A DNA stretch of 64,000 nucleotides from Amycolatopsis marina (lineage in GTDB: Bacteria > Actinomycetota > Actinomycetes > Mycobacteriales > Pseudonocardiaceae): the NCBI RefSeq assembly GCF_900111885.1, contig NZ_FOKG01000022.1:1-64000 (forward strand), written 5' to 3'. Under the pieces are notes generated by a model. The model was not told where the DNA came from. It worked only from the letters and a program-made list of their open reading frames with translations, and made no database searches. Each line of letters starts with the position of its first letter. Positions within the stretch are counted from its first letter, which is position 1. The position numbers and the translations under genes were made by a program. Shown here one piece after another: positions 42,287 through 51,106 of the stretch.

Positions 42287-45200
42287 GACGTCCTTGTCCC
42301 CACCGCGTCGAGCACCGCGGACAGCAGGTGCCGCAGATGCCGGCCGACGACGTCCACATTGGGCGGATCCAGCAGCGAGAGATGGTGGCCCGGCACGGTG
42401 ATCACCTCGAGGTCGGCGCAGACCGCGTCCCAGCCGCGCGCCGGGTCGGTCCGGTCGAAGCGCTGGTCCCGTAGCCCGCCGGGCACCTGGTCCGCCGCAC
42501 TGAAGAAGACCGCCCTGCCGTCATAGGGGTCCGGCTGGTAGCGCTCCAGTGATCGGGCGTCGAGGAAGGACGTGCGCTGATGGTGCAGGATCGCCTCGCT
42601 CACCGCGCTGTTCACCAGCCCCTCGGCGAGCATCGTGTCGATCAGCAGCTGCACCTGCGCCTCGTCGTCCAGCCGGGCCAGCCGCTCGTACGGCAGTGAG
42701 ATCCGCCTGCCGTAGCTGCTCTCCAGGAACTCCTCGAACCGCTCGAACCGCTTCTCCAGCAACGCCACGTCGCTCAGGCCGGTCTCGTTCGGCAGCGGCA
42801 GGATCGGGTCGATCATCGCGAGGATCTCCACCTGCTCGCCCGCCGCGCGCAGCTGCTGTGCCATCTCGTAGGCGAGGAATCCGCCGAACGACCAGCCCGC
42901 GATCCGGTAAGGGCCACGGGGTTGCACGGCCCGCAGCTCCGGAAGGTAGTGCCGGACGCGGTCCTCCACATCGGCCACACCCTCGATCCGGTCGAATCCG
43001 TACACCGGCACATCAGGGTCCAGCAGTTGGACGAGCTGGCGGTACACCGCGGTATCGCCACCGCCCGGATGGAAGAAGAACAGCGGGGACCGCGTTCCGT
43101 GCTCGCGCAACACCCTGAGTGGGGAGCCGGTGTGTTCCTCCTCGCGAAGGTGCTCAGCCATTCGCTCGATGGTCGGGCGCTCGAAGAGTTCGGAGATCGT
43201 CAGCTCCCGGCCACTCCGCTCGACCAGCAGCGCCGTCACCGCCTCGGCCTTCGCCCGGGTGCCGCCGATACCGTAGAAGTCCTGGGTCACGCCGACCTCG
43301 GTGCCGAGCACGTCCCGCCAGGCGCTGGTCACCAGCCGCTCGGCGGCGTCGCGTGGCGGAATCAGCACCGGCGCGGCGGACTCCGCGGGCTCGGTGCTCT
43401 TCAGGCCGAGTTCGCCGAGCAGCCACTGCTCCACATCGGCGGTGCTGGCACCGCGCAACAGCAACGACACCGGCAGCGCGAGTTCGAAGTCGTGCTGCAC
43501 GGCGTTGCGGATCCGGACGGCAAGCAGGGAGTCCACGCCGAGTGCCGCGAGCGCGGTCGTGGTGTCCAGCCGCTCCGGTGCGAACCCGAGCACCGAGGCG
43601 ATCCTGGCGCGCACCTGTTCACCTGCCGCGGCCGCCGCGGCCACTGCTGGCAGCGACCGCAGTGCGGTGAGTCCCGCCCAGCCCGTGGACTCGGGATCGA
43701 TACCGGCTTCGCCGAGTACCCCGGTGAAGAACGGCACCCGGGACAGACCGGGGAACGCGTCGAGCAGCCGGGGTGTGTTCAGGCGTGCCGCACCGACAAC
43801 GGCCTCGTTCCGGCACATCGCCGCCTCCAGCGCGGCCAGCCCGTCCTGCGGTGCGACCGGGTGCAGCCACGGGATCTCCAGCCCGGCGGCCGCACCGACC
43901 TCGGCCCAGGTGCCCCAGCAGACCGACACCGCGGGCAGGCCCTCGGCCCTGCGCAGTGCGGCGAGTTCGTCGAGGTACGCATTGGCTGTGGCGTACGCGG
44001 GTTGTCCCGGCAGGCCGTGCAAAGCCGCGGCGGAGGAGAAGCCGACCCACCAGTCCAGAGCACAGTCACGGGTGGCCTCGTGCAGCCGCCAGGCTCCGTA
44101 GGCCTTGGGCAGCCAAGTCCGGTGCAGCGTGTCCGCGTCGAGCCGGGTCGTGGTCCGGTCGTCGAACACCGCCGCCGCGTGGACCACTCCGCGCAGGGCG
44201 GACGCGCCGCCCGCTGCCTCGACGAGGCGGTGTGCCGTTCCGGCATCGGCGAGATCGCCCAGCACCACCTCGACCTCCGTGCCGGCCGAAGTGATCGCCT
44301 CGATCGCCGCGCGGGCGACGGGACCGGGAGCAGAGCGTCCATTCAGGACGACCTTGCCCGCGCCGTGCCCCGAGAGCCAATCGGCCAGCAGGAGGCCGAG
44401 GCCACCGAGACCGCCGGTGATGACGTACGCGCCGTCCGGGCGGGCGAGGTGGACCTTCGCGCCGGTCGGCGCTGGTGCGTGACCGAGCCGTGCGGCGAGC
44501 CGCGTACCGGCGCGCCAGGCCACCTCGTCCTCGGCTCCACCCTCGCTCAGTTCGGCCAGCAGGTGCCTCGCGCTGTCCTGTGCCGAGTCCCGCGGGTCGA
44601 GATCCACCAGGCTCGCGCCGAGTTCGGGGTGTTCGTAGGCGAGCACCCGAACCAGTCCGCGCAGGGCGGCGAGCGCGGGATCGCCCGCGTCGTCCCCGAC
44701 CGCCCGTGCGCCGGTGGTGACCAGGTGCAGCCGGGCCCGGCCGGCTGCACCCTCGACGAGTTCGCGGACGGTGGCACTGATCGCGAGCACCGCCTGCTCG
44801 GCCACCGCCAGCGCCGCAGGGCCGCCGGCGGTTTTGGTGGGCAGCAGGAACACCACCTCGGCTGGGGCCGTCGCGGTCAGTGCCGCCCTGACCTGTTCCG
44901 GCTCGCGATAGTCCGCCCAGTGCAGCGCGCTGCCCGCCGATGCCAGATCGGTGAGCGGTGCGGTCAGCGGGTGCGCGCCCGCGCTCAAGGCCAGGACCGG
45001 GCCCGCTGGAACGGCCGCGTCGCCGGAGTCGAGGCCGGCAGGCTCCCAGGTGGTGGTGACGAGGCTGTCCGCGAGTGGCGCGGCGAGTTCGGTCCTCGGC
45101 ACCCTGCGAATGAAGATATCGTCGATCTCCAGCAGCACCCGCCCCTCGTTGTCCACGAGGTGCAGTTCACCGAGCAGGCCCGAGGAGTCGTCGTCGGATG

Positions 45201-48200
45201 TGGTCACCGAGACGTGCACGAGGCTGCCCCTGCTGACCTCGCCGTAGGTGCGGATGCTGCCGAACTCCATCGGCACGAGTGCCGCTTCGCTCGTGTCACG
45301 TCCGCCCAGCGCACCGGCGAAAGTCTGCAGGCAGGCGTCCACGAGCGCGGGGTGCAGCGACATCAGTGGATGCCGCAACGCGGCCTCCGGCAGGGAGATC
45401 TCGGCGATCGCGCGGGTGCCGCTCGCCCGCACCCTGCTCATTCCGGTGAAGGCGGGGCCGTAGTCGACACCCAGTTCGTGCAGTTCCCGGTACAGCTCCG
45501 TGGTGGAAACGCCCTTGAACTCGGAATCGTCCACTTCGGATAAATACTCGTCGGAGGTGGTGCCGGGTACCACGGAAACCGTGGCGCTGGCATGCAGTTC
45601 CCAGGTCCCGCCGTCCGGACGGGTGTGCACGGTGACCGAGCCGCCGTGGTCGGATTCCGGCGCCAGCGTCGTCGTCACCGCGGTGTGCTCGCCGAGCGCG
45701 AGTGGTTGGTGCATCACCAGCGAGGTGACCGCGACCTGTTCGGCCGCGGCCCCGAACGCGGTCCGTGCCGCGGCGTTCGCCATCTCGGCGTAGGCGGCTC
45801 CGGGCAGCACCGCGCGTCCGTCGATCCGGTGGTCGGACAGCCATGGCTGGACGGCCGAGCCAAGGTCGGCGCGCCAGAGGTGCCGGGAGTCGACAGGGGA
45901 CTCGACGTGCGCTCCGAGCAGGGGGTGTTCCGCCCGCGCCACCGGCGCCGCCGCAGGACGGGGTAGCCAGTGCCGCGCGTGCCGCCACGGCGTCGTCGGC
46001 AGGTCGAGCACCTGACCGGAGCTGCCGTGCAGCCGGGCCTTTCGATTCCGCAGTTCCAGTTGGGCGAGCTGCTGGTGGAAGTGCGTCGTCTCGTCATCGC
46101 AGTGCCGCAGGGTGGACAGCACGAGCGGTGCCCCGTTCCCGGTCAGCGCGTGCCGCAGCACCGGGTGCGGGGATATCTCGACGAACGCCGAGTGGCCGTC
46201 GGCGATGGCGGCGGTGACGGCACCCGAGAACCGGACCGGCTTGCGCAGGTTCTCCGCCCAGTAGCCCGGGTCGAACGCGGGCCGGGCGCGGGGATCGGCA
46301 AGCGCCGTGCTGTAGAAGGTGAGTGCTGGGGTGCTGGGGCGCAGTCCCGCCAGCCCTTCCAGGAGGATTCCGGTGACCCGGTCCACGATCGGCGAGTGTG
46401 CGGCGACGTCTAGTTTCACCAGCTTCGCCAGCAGCCCACGAGAGTCCACATCAGACACGATGCGTTCCACGGTGCTCGCGGTTCCCGCGATCACGGTCTG
46501 GTCGGGTGCCGACAGTACGGCCACGTCCACGTCCGGGAGACCGCGTACCAGCTCGGCCGCCTCCTCGGCGCCGACCTCAAGCAGGGCCATGGCACCGTCC
46601 CCGGCGAGGGAGGCGAGCAAGCGCGAGCGCAGCGTGACGATCCGCGCCCCGTCGGCCTCGGAGAGCGCTCCCGCGGCGACTGCCGCGGTGACCTCGCCGA
46701 AGGAGTGCCCGATCACGGCGGCAGGAACAACCCCGCGGTCCTGCCACAGCTCGGCGAGCGCGAGTTGAATGCCGAAGACCAGCGGCTGCACGTGGTCCAT
46801 CGTGCGTGCCTCTACGCCGGCGAGCAGGTCCGCCCGCAGCGAGAAGCCGGCCTCGGCACGGATCAGGGGGTCGAGCCGGTCGATCGCCGCGGCGAAAACC
46901 GGCTCCTCGGCGAACAGCCTGCGGCCCATCCCGGCCCACTGCGAGCCGTGCCCGGAGAACACGAAGACCGGCCCGCGACCGGCGGCCCCGTCGATCACCT
47001 CGGTTTGCTGCTCGCCCTCGGCCAGCGCGCGGAGTCCCTCGGTCAGCTCACTTACGTCCGATCCGACGACCGCGGCCCGTGCTCTGCCGTCCAGCCGCCT
47101 GGCGAGCGTGTGCTCCACGTCGGACAAGCGTGCGGCCGCACCGGCGCCGTCGAGCCACCGCGCCAGTGCGCCCGCGCTGTCCGCCAGTCTGGCCGGGTCG
47201 GGCGCGCCGAGCAGGAACCGGGTACGCGCCTGTGGCGCGGCCGGTTCGGAGCTGAGCTCCTGCTGTTGCAGCACCACATGGGCGTTCGAGCCGCCGAAGC
47301 CGAAGCCGGAAACACCCGCGATCGCGGTGTTGCCCTGTCGCGGCCAGTCCTGTCCCGTGTCGGTGACCCGCAGGCCGAGCTCGTCGAAGGGGATGTGCGG
47401 GTTGGGTGCCGAGTAGTTGAGGCTGGCCGGAAGCCGACCGTGGTGCAGGGCGAGGACCACCTTGATCAGGCCGACGACGCCCGCCGCCGCTTCCAGATGC
47501 CCCAGATTGCTCTTCACCGAGCCGAGCAGCAGCGGACGGCCTGCCGGCCTGCCCGCTCCCAGCACGGTCCCGAGCGCCCGTGCCTCGATGGGGTCGCCGA
47601 GCAGAGTGCCGGTTCCGTGCGCCTCCACGTAGTCCACGGCGGTCGGGTCGACGCCGGCCTGCCGGTACGCGGTCCGTAGCAGTGCCTGCTGCGCTTCGGA
47701 GTTGGGTGCCGTGAGGCCGTTGGAGCGACCGTCCGAGTTGCTCGCGGTCCCCCTGATCACCGCGAGCACGCGGTCACCGTCGGCACGCGCGTCGCGCAGC
47801 CGCTTGAGCACGAGCATTCCGGCGCCCTCGGCGCGGGAGATGCCATCGGCGTCGGCGGAGAAGGGTTTACACCTTCCATTGGCCGAGCTGATCCCCATCT
47901 GGTCGAAGTTCGCGGTCACGCCGGGCCCGAGCAGCAGGTTGGCCCCGCCGACGACGGCCATCCCGCTCTCCCCGGAGAGCAGACTGCGCACGGCGAGGTG
48001 GACCGAGGTCAGCGAGGACGAACAGGCGGTGTCCACGGCCATACTGGGGCCGCGTAGATCCAGTGCGTAGGAGAGCCGGTTGGCGGCGATGCTCAGCGCG
48101 GCGCCGGTGCCGGTCCACGCGTCGACTCCGGACACGTCGGCGAGGGACTGCGCGCCGTACTCGGTACCGCTGATACCGACGAAGACGCCGGTGTCGCTGC

Positions 48201-48834
48201 CGCGCAGGGTGCTCGGCGCGATGCCGGCGTGCTCCAGTGCCTCCCATGCGACTTCGAGCACCATGCGCTGCTGCGGGTCCATCCTGGCCGCCTCACGCGG
48301 TGCGATGCCGAAGAACTCGGCGTCGAATCCGGCGATGTCGGCCAGGAAGCCACCCTGCCTGCTGATCCCCTCGGGAATACCGGGAATGTCGTCCCAGCGG
48401 CCCGGCGGGACTTCGCCGATGGCGTCGCGACCTTCGGTGAGCAGCCGCCAGAACGCCTCGGGACCTTCGACGCCGCCGGGCAGCCTGCAGCCGAGGCCGA
48501 TCACCGCGACTGTCGTGTCGGGATCCGGCTCTCCGACGGTCACCTGTCCATGTGGCGTGTCCTGTGGGACCGGCAGGCTGGGCCGCCCGGTCCCGGTCAG
48601 CGCGATGGCCAGCTGGTCGATCGTGGGGTGGTCCCACAGCAGCGTCGTCGGCAGGTTCCGGTCGAGCAGGTCCTCCAGCGCGCCGGACAGTTCGACCGCG
48701 TCGCGTGAGGACAGTCCGTACTCGTCGAGCGGACGCCGGACGTCGATCTCGGCAGGCTCCAGATCGCAGGCCTCACCGACCTGTTCGACGAGCCAGTTCC
48801 GCAGCTGTTCGGTCGTGAGAGCCGGCTGGGTCAC
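42283..48834 (-). CDS. Type I polyketide synthase, ACP-KS-AT-DH-KR-ACP-carrier*-TE
   Basis: A 2183-residue one-module synthase. Domains by residue: ACP 5-80 (GLSS, S43); KS 107-525 with C271, H406, H446; AT 622-930 with S711 in GHSFGE and H813; DH 968-1250 with H1002 (HxxxGxxxxP) and D1166; KR 1330-1690 with TGGLGGLG at 1473 and Y1614; ACP 1735-1808 (S1769); a second carrier-like domain 1828-1898 whose GGTRA lacks the serine; TE 1905-2175 with S1982 in GWSFGG. No ER. GHSFG leans to malonyl-CoA, but VAAH at the HAFH/YASH position is unclear. A FAAL lies 2 bp upstream. The N-terminal ACP, as in Pks13, probably receives the fatty acyl starter. Confidence 0.93.
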   Translation of the reverse strand: MTQPALTTEQLRNWLVEQVGEACDLEPAEIDVRRPLDEYGLSSRDAVELSGALEDLLDRNLPTTLLWDHPTIDQLAIALTGTGRPSLPVPQDTPHGQVTVGEPDPDTTVAVIGLGCRLPGGVEGPEAFWRLLTEGRDAIGEVPPGRWDDIPGIPEGISRQGGFLADIAGFDAEFFGIAPREAARMDPQQRMVLEVAWEALEHAGIAPSTLRGSDTGVFVGISGTEYGAQSLADVSGVDAWTGTGAALSIAANRLSYALDLRGPSMAVDTACSSSLTSVHLAVRSLLSGESGMAVVGGANLLLGPGVTANFDQMGISSANGRCKPFSADADGISRAEGAGMLVLKRLRDARADGDRVLAVIRGTASNSDGRSNGLTAPNSEAQQALLRTAYRQAGVDPTAVDYVEAHGTGTLLGDPIEARALGTVLGAGRPAGRPLLLGSVKSNLGHLEAAAGVVGLIKVVLALHHGRLPASLNYSAPNPHIPFDELGLRVTDTGQDWPRQGNTAIAGVSGFGFGGSNAHVVLQQQELSSEPAAPQARTRFLLGAPDPARLADSAGALARWLDGAGAAARLSDVEHTLARRLDGRARAAVVGSDVSELTEGLRALAEGEQQTEVIDGAAGRGPVFVFSGHGSQWAGMGRRLFAEEPVFAAAIDRLDPLIRAEAGFSLRADLLAGVEARTMDHVQPLVFGIQLALAELWQDRGVVPAAVIGHSFGEVTAAVAAGALSEADGARIVTLRSRLLASLAGDGAMALLEVGAEEAAELVRGLPDVDVAVLSAPDQTVIAGTASTVERIVSDVDSRGLLAKLVKLDVAAHSPIVDRVTGILLEGLAGLRPSTPALTFYSTALADPRARPAFDPGYWAENLRKPVRFSGAVTAAIADGHSAFVEISPHPVLRHALTGNGAPLVLSTLRHCDDETTHFHQQLAQLELRNRKARLHGSSGQVLDLPTTPWRHARHWLPRPAAAPVARAEHPLLGAHVESPVDSRHLWRADLGSAVQPWLSDHRIDGRAVLPGAAYAEMANAAARTAFGAAAEQVAVTSLVMHQPLALGEHTAVTTTLAPESDHGGSVTVHTRPDGGTWELHASATVSVVPGTTSDEYLSEVDDSEFKGVSTTELYRELHELGVDYGPAFTGMSRVRASGTRAIAEISLPEAALRHPLMSLHPALVDACLQTFAGALGGRDTSEAALVPMEFGSIRTYGEVSRGSLVHVSVTTSDDDSSGLLGELHLVDNEGRVLLEIDDIFIRRVPRTELAAPLADSLVTTTWEPAGLDSGDAAVPAGPVLALSAGAHPLTAPLTDLASAGSALHWADYREPEQVRAALTATAPAEVVFLLPTKTAGGPAALAVAEQAVLAISATVRELVEGAAGRARLHLVTTGARAVGDDAGDPALAALRGLVRVLAYEHPELGASLVDLDPRDSAQDSARHLLAELSEGGAEDEVAWRAGTRLAARLGHAPAPTGAKVHLARPDGAYVITGGLGGLGLLLADWLSGHGAGKVVLNGRSAPGPVARAAIEAITSAGTEVEVVLGDLADAGTAHRLVEAAGGASALRGVVHAAAVFDDRTTTRLDADTLHRTWLPKAYGAWRLHEATRDCALDWWVGFSSAAALHGLPGQPAYATANAYLDELAALRRAEGLPAVSVCWGTWAEVGAAAGLEIPWLHPVAPQDGLAALEAAMCRNEAVVGAARLNTPRLLDAFPGLSRVPFFTGVLGEAGIDPESTGWAGLTALRSLPAVAAAAAAGEQVRARIASVLGFAPERLDTTTALAALGVDSLLAVRIRNAVQHDFELALPVSLLLRGASTADVEQWLLGELGLKSTEPAESAAPVLIPPRDAAERLVTSAWRDVLGTEVGVTQDFYGIGGTRAKAEAVTALLVERSGRELTISELFERPTIERMAEHLREEEHTGSPLRVLREHGTRSPLFFFHPGGGDTAVYRQLVQLLDPDVPVYGFDRIEGVADVEDRVRHYLPELRAVQPRGPYRIAGWSFGGFLAYEMAQQLRAAGEQVEILAMIDPILPLPNETGLSDVALLEKRFERFEEFLESSYGRRISLPYERLARLDDEAQVQLLIDTMLAEGLVNSAVSEAILHHQRTSFLDARSLERYQPDPYDGRAVFFSAADQVPGGLRDQRFDRTDPARGWDAVCADLEVITVPGHHLSLLDPPNVDVVGRHLRHLLSAVLDAVGTRTS

Positions 48835-48836
48835 CG

Positions 48837-50588
48837 CTATTCCTCCCAGAAACGCTGCTTGGTCGCGGCGCGGGCGATCTTGCCGCTGGATGTCCGGAGC
48901 ACACTGCCCGGCGGAACCAGTCTGAACCCGCGGAGCTTGACGTCGTGCTTGGCGGAGACGGCTCTGCGTACCGCCCTCGCCACCTCGTCCTCGTCGGGCG
49001 TGGCAGACCCGGCCTTCCTGCTGAACTCCGCCACCACAGCCGCACCTTCACCGGCCGTGGAGGAGGTCACGGCGAAGGCGGCCACGTGGTCCCTGCGGAT
49101 CGCGGGGTGCGCGTCCTGCACCGTGGCCTCGATGTCCTGCGGGTAGTGGTTCTTGCCGTCGATGATGATCAGGTCTTTGATCCGGCCGGTGATGTAGAGC
49201 AAACCGTCGTGCACCAGGCCGAGGTCGCCGGTGCGCAACCAGCCAGTCGCGGGTGTGTCCTCGTCTGCGCCGGAGATGGTCGCGTCGAAGGTCTCCGCGC
49301 TGCGCTCGGGCTGCTGCCAGTACCCGCGTGCGACGTTCGGCCCGTGTACCCAGATCTCGCCGACCGCGCCGTCGGGGCGAACGGTGCGCTCCTCCGGGTG
49401 CACGATACGGACGAGCTGGGCGTGCGGCCTGCCTGCGGCCACCAGCTCGAGTGCGTCCGCGCTGCCCCTGGGCAGCGCTGTGGCCCGATCCTCGGCGAGG
49501 GCCGCGCGGTCGAACGCGGTGACCGTCGGCCCGTCCTCCCTGGTGTTGGTGACGAACACCGTCGCCTCGGCGAGACCGTACGACGGCCGGTGCGCCGCTG
49601 CCTGGAAGCCGTGCGGGCCGAACGCCTCGAGGAAGGCCTCGATCGTGCCCGAGCGGACGGGCTCACTGCCGTTGATCACGGCGCGGATCCCGGACAGGTC
49701 CAGGTCGGCCCGGTCGGCCTCCTTCACCTTGCGCACGGCGTACTCGAAGGCGAAGTTCGGTGCGGCGGCGAAGACGTTCGGGTGGCTCGACATCTGCCGG
49801 AGCCAGCGGGCCGGGCGCATGATGAAGTTGAACGGCGTCATGAACACCGAGTGCGCGCCGGTCAGCGCAGGGATGCACAGCAGCTGGATCAGGCCCATGT
49901 CGTGGAAGAACGGGATCCATCCCGCGCAGGTCCAGTCGGCCTCCACACCGAAGGCGGAGCTGCCCTGCCACGTGTTGCTGACCGCGGCGCGATGGGTGAT
50001 CACCGCACCGGCCGGGGCCCTCGTGGAGCCGGAGGTGTACTGCAGGTACGCGGGCTCGTCCAGGTCGAGGTCGGGGGCGACGAAATCGGCACCGCCGACG
50101 ATCTCGGGTGCGTCGACCGCGAGGATCTGCTTCGGCATCGGGACCGGGTTGGACTCGGCCAGCGAGCGGACCGCTTCCAGCGCGGACTCCGACGTCAGCC
50201 AGACCTCTGGCGCACAGTCGGCGAGCGCGTTGACCAGACGGCCGCCGTGCTGGCTCACCTCGGGTGCGAACAACGGAACCGCGACGGTACCTGCGTGCAG
50301 GGCACCGAGAAAGCCGACCACGTAGTTGAGGTCCTGCGGCGCGAGGATGGCGACTCGCTGTCCGGGAGAGGTGACTTGCGTGATCGCTGCGGCCGTTGCC
50401 CGCACCCGGTCGGCCAGCTCGGCCCAGGAGAGGGTGTGCTCGACGCCGTCGCGGTCTCCGGAGTAGTCGACGAAGGTGAAGGCGCGGCGTGCGGACCCGG
50501 CCCGGTCGAACAGGTACGAGGTCAGCGGTCGTAGCTCCGGGACGTGGGTGCCTGTCTCGGCGGAGTACCGGCGCTGCGCCAACGACAT
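48837..50588 (-). CDS. Fatty acyl-AMP ligase (FAAL), FadD32-like
   Basis: A 583-residue adenylate-forming enzyme that makes acyl-AMP and hands the acyl chain to a carrier protein instead of CoA. The P-loop is YTSGSTRAPAG, the core PSYGLAEATVFV is FAAL-like, GRIKDLIIIDGKNHYPQDIE is the hinge, and SGKI holds the catalytic Lys. The stretch QVTSPGQRVAILAPQDLNYV and its neighbours closely resemble mycobacterial FadD32. ATG at 50588 (AGGTGA site) is preferred; GTG at 50597 is also in frame. Its stop is 2 bp from the polyketide synthase start and its end carries that gene's ribosome site (GGAGGAATAG). It probably primes the N-terminal ACP. Confidence 0.92.
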   Translation of the reverse strand: MSLAQRRYSAETGTHVPELRPLTSYLFDRAGSARRAFTFVDYSGDRDGVEHTLSWAELADRVRATAAAITQVTSPGQRVAILAPQDLNYVVGFLGALHAGTVAVPLFAPEVSQHGGRLVNALADCAPEVWLTSESALEAVRSLAESNPVPMPKQILAVDAPEIVGGADFVAPDLDLDEPAYLQYTSGSTRAPAGAVITHRAAVSNTWQGSSAFGVEADWTCAGWIPFFHDMGLIQLLCIPALTGAHSVFMTPFNFIMRPARWLRQMSSHPNVFAAAPNFAFEYAVRKVKEADRADLDLSGIRAVINGSEPVRSGTIEAFLEAFGPHGFQAAAHRPSYGLAEATVFVTNTREDGPTVTAFDRAALAEDRATALPRGSADALELVAAGRPHAQLVRIVHPEERTVRPDGAVGEIWVHGPNVARGYWQQPERSAETFDATISGADEDTPATGWLRTGDLGLVHDGLLYITGRIKDLIIIDGKNHYPQDIEATVQDAHPAIRRDHVAAFAVTSSTAGEGAAVVAEFSRKAGSATPDEDEVARAVRRAVSAKHDVKLRGFRLVPPGSVLRTSSGKIARAATKQRFWEE

Positions 50589-50650
50589 AGTAGTCACCTA
50601 ACAGGAATAGTGGGGATCGACGGGGACACTCAATGGCGTGCGGGGACGCG

Positions 50651-50670
50651 GGCTACGTGGCCACGTAGCC
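50651..50670. promoter_or_regulatory. Perfect 20-bp palindrome upstream of FAAL
   Basis: GGCTACGTGGCCACGTAGCC is fully self-complementary and lies 62 bp upstream of the FAAL start. It is a likely operator for the FAAL-PKS-esterase operon. Confidence 0.6.
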
Positions 50671-50694
50671 GACGCTGTGTCTTATTCAAAAGTC

Positions 50695-50767
50695 GGGTTA
50701 TTCACCGCCGATGCCGCAGCGGGGGCCCTCTCCGGGGCGGCCCCGTCCGCCGACTAGTGAATAACCC
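50695..50767. repeat. Inverted repeat with structured GC-rich loop
   Basis: GGGTTATTCAC (50695-50705) and GTGAATAACCC (50757-50767) are perfect 11-bp arms. The 51-bp interior contains a further GGGGCC/GGCCCC stem. It could be an operator, a structured leader or a MITE-like remnant. Confidence 0.6.
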
Positions 50768-51106
50768 TCCCGGTCTGGAGAATCTGGTCTTCTTCGGTCA
50801 ACCTGTTGCTGATGTTGTCGTTCGGGTCGACAACTACAACTCTGCGAACTCGTGGGCGGCGAAATCACGCTATTGGCTGACAAGCGGACCCAACCGTAGC
50901 CACGGTGTGAACCGTCCGCAAGCCGCGATCGCAGTTTCTCCCCGATCGGGTAACGCCTCTGGCGGGTATATCACTAACTCTACGGAGTTAACTGTCACCA
51001 TCGTGAGCGTTTTTGCGTAGGGGTGGGGGTGTTGTCGGGTGCGCTGAGTGACAAGTCATGCTAGGCGGCGATCCGTCGAGGATGCACCCGACCGGAAGGC
51101 GGAGAT

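Larger units (their letters stand above)
50589..51106. promoter_or_regulatory. Divergent control region of the FAAL-PKS operon and the DHA2 exporter
   Basis: About 510 bp without a gene, but unusually rich in dyads: a perfect 20-bp palindrome (50651-50670), an 11-bp inverted repeat with a 51-bp GC-rich loop (50695-50767), a 7-bp-arm dyad GTTGTCG/CGACAAC (50814-50834) and TAACTC-TACG-GAGTTA (50975-50990). TATATC at 50967-50972 could be a -10 box for the exporter. The bases around 50775-51010 are more AT-rich than the genes, as in a promoter region. No regulator is encoded here. Confidence 0.6.

Noticed and set aside
41399..50588. A genuine mycolic-acid locus
   Set aside because: The synthase has DH and KR, the esterase has no signal peptide, and no AccD4-like carboxylase is found nearby, so I only call it similar.
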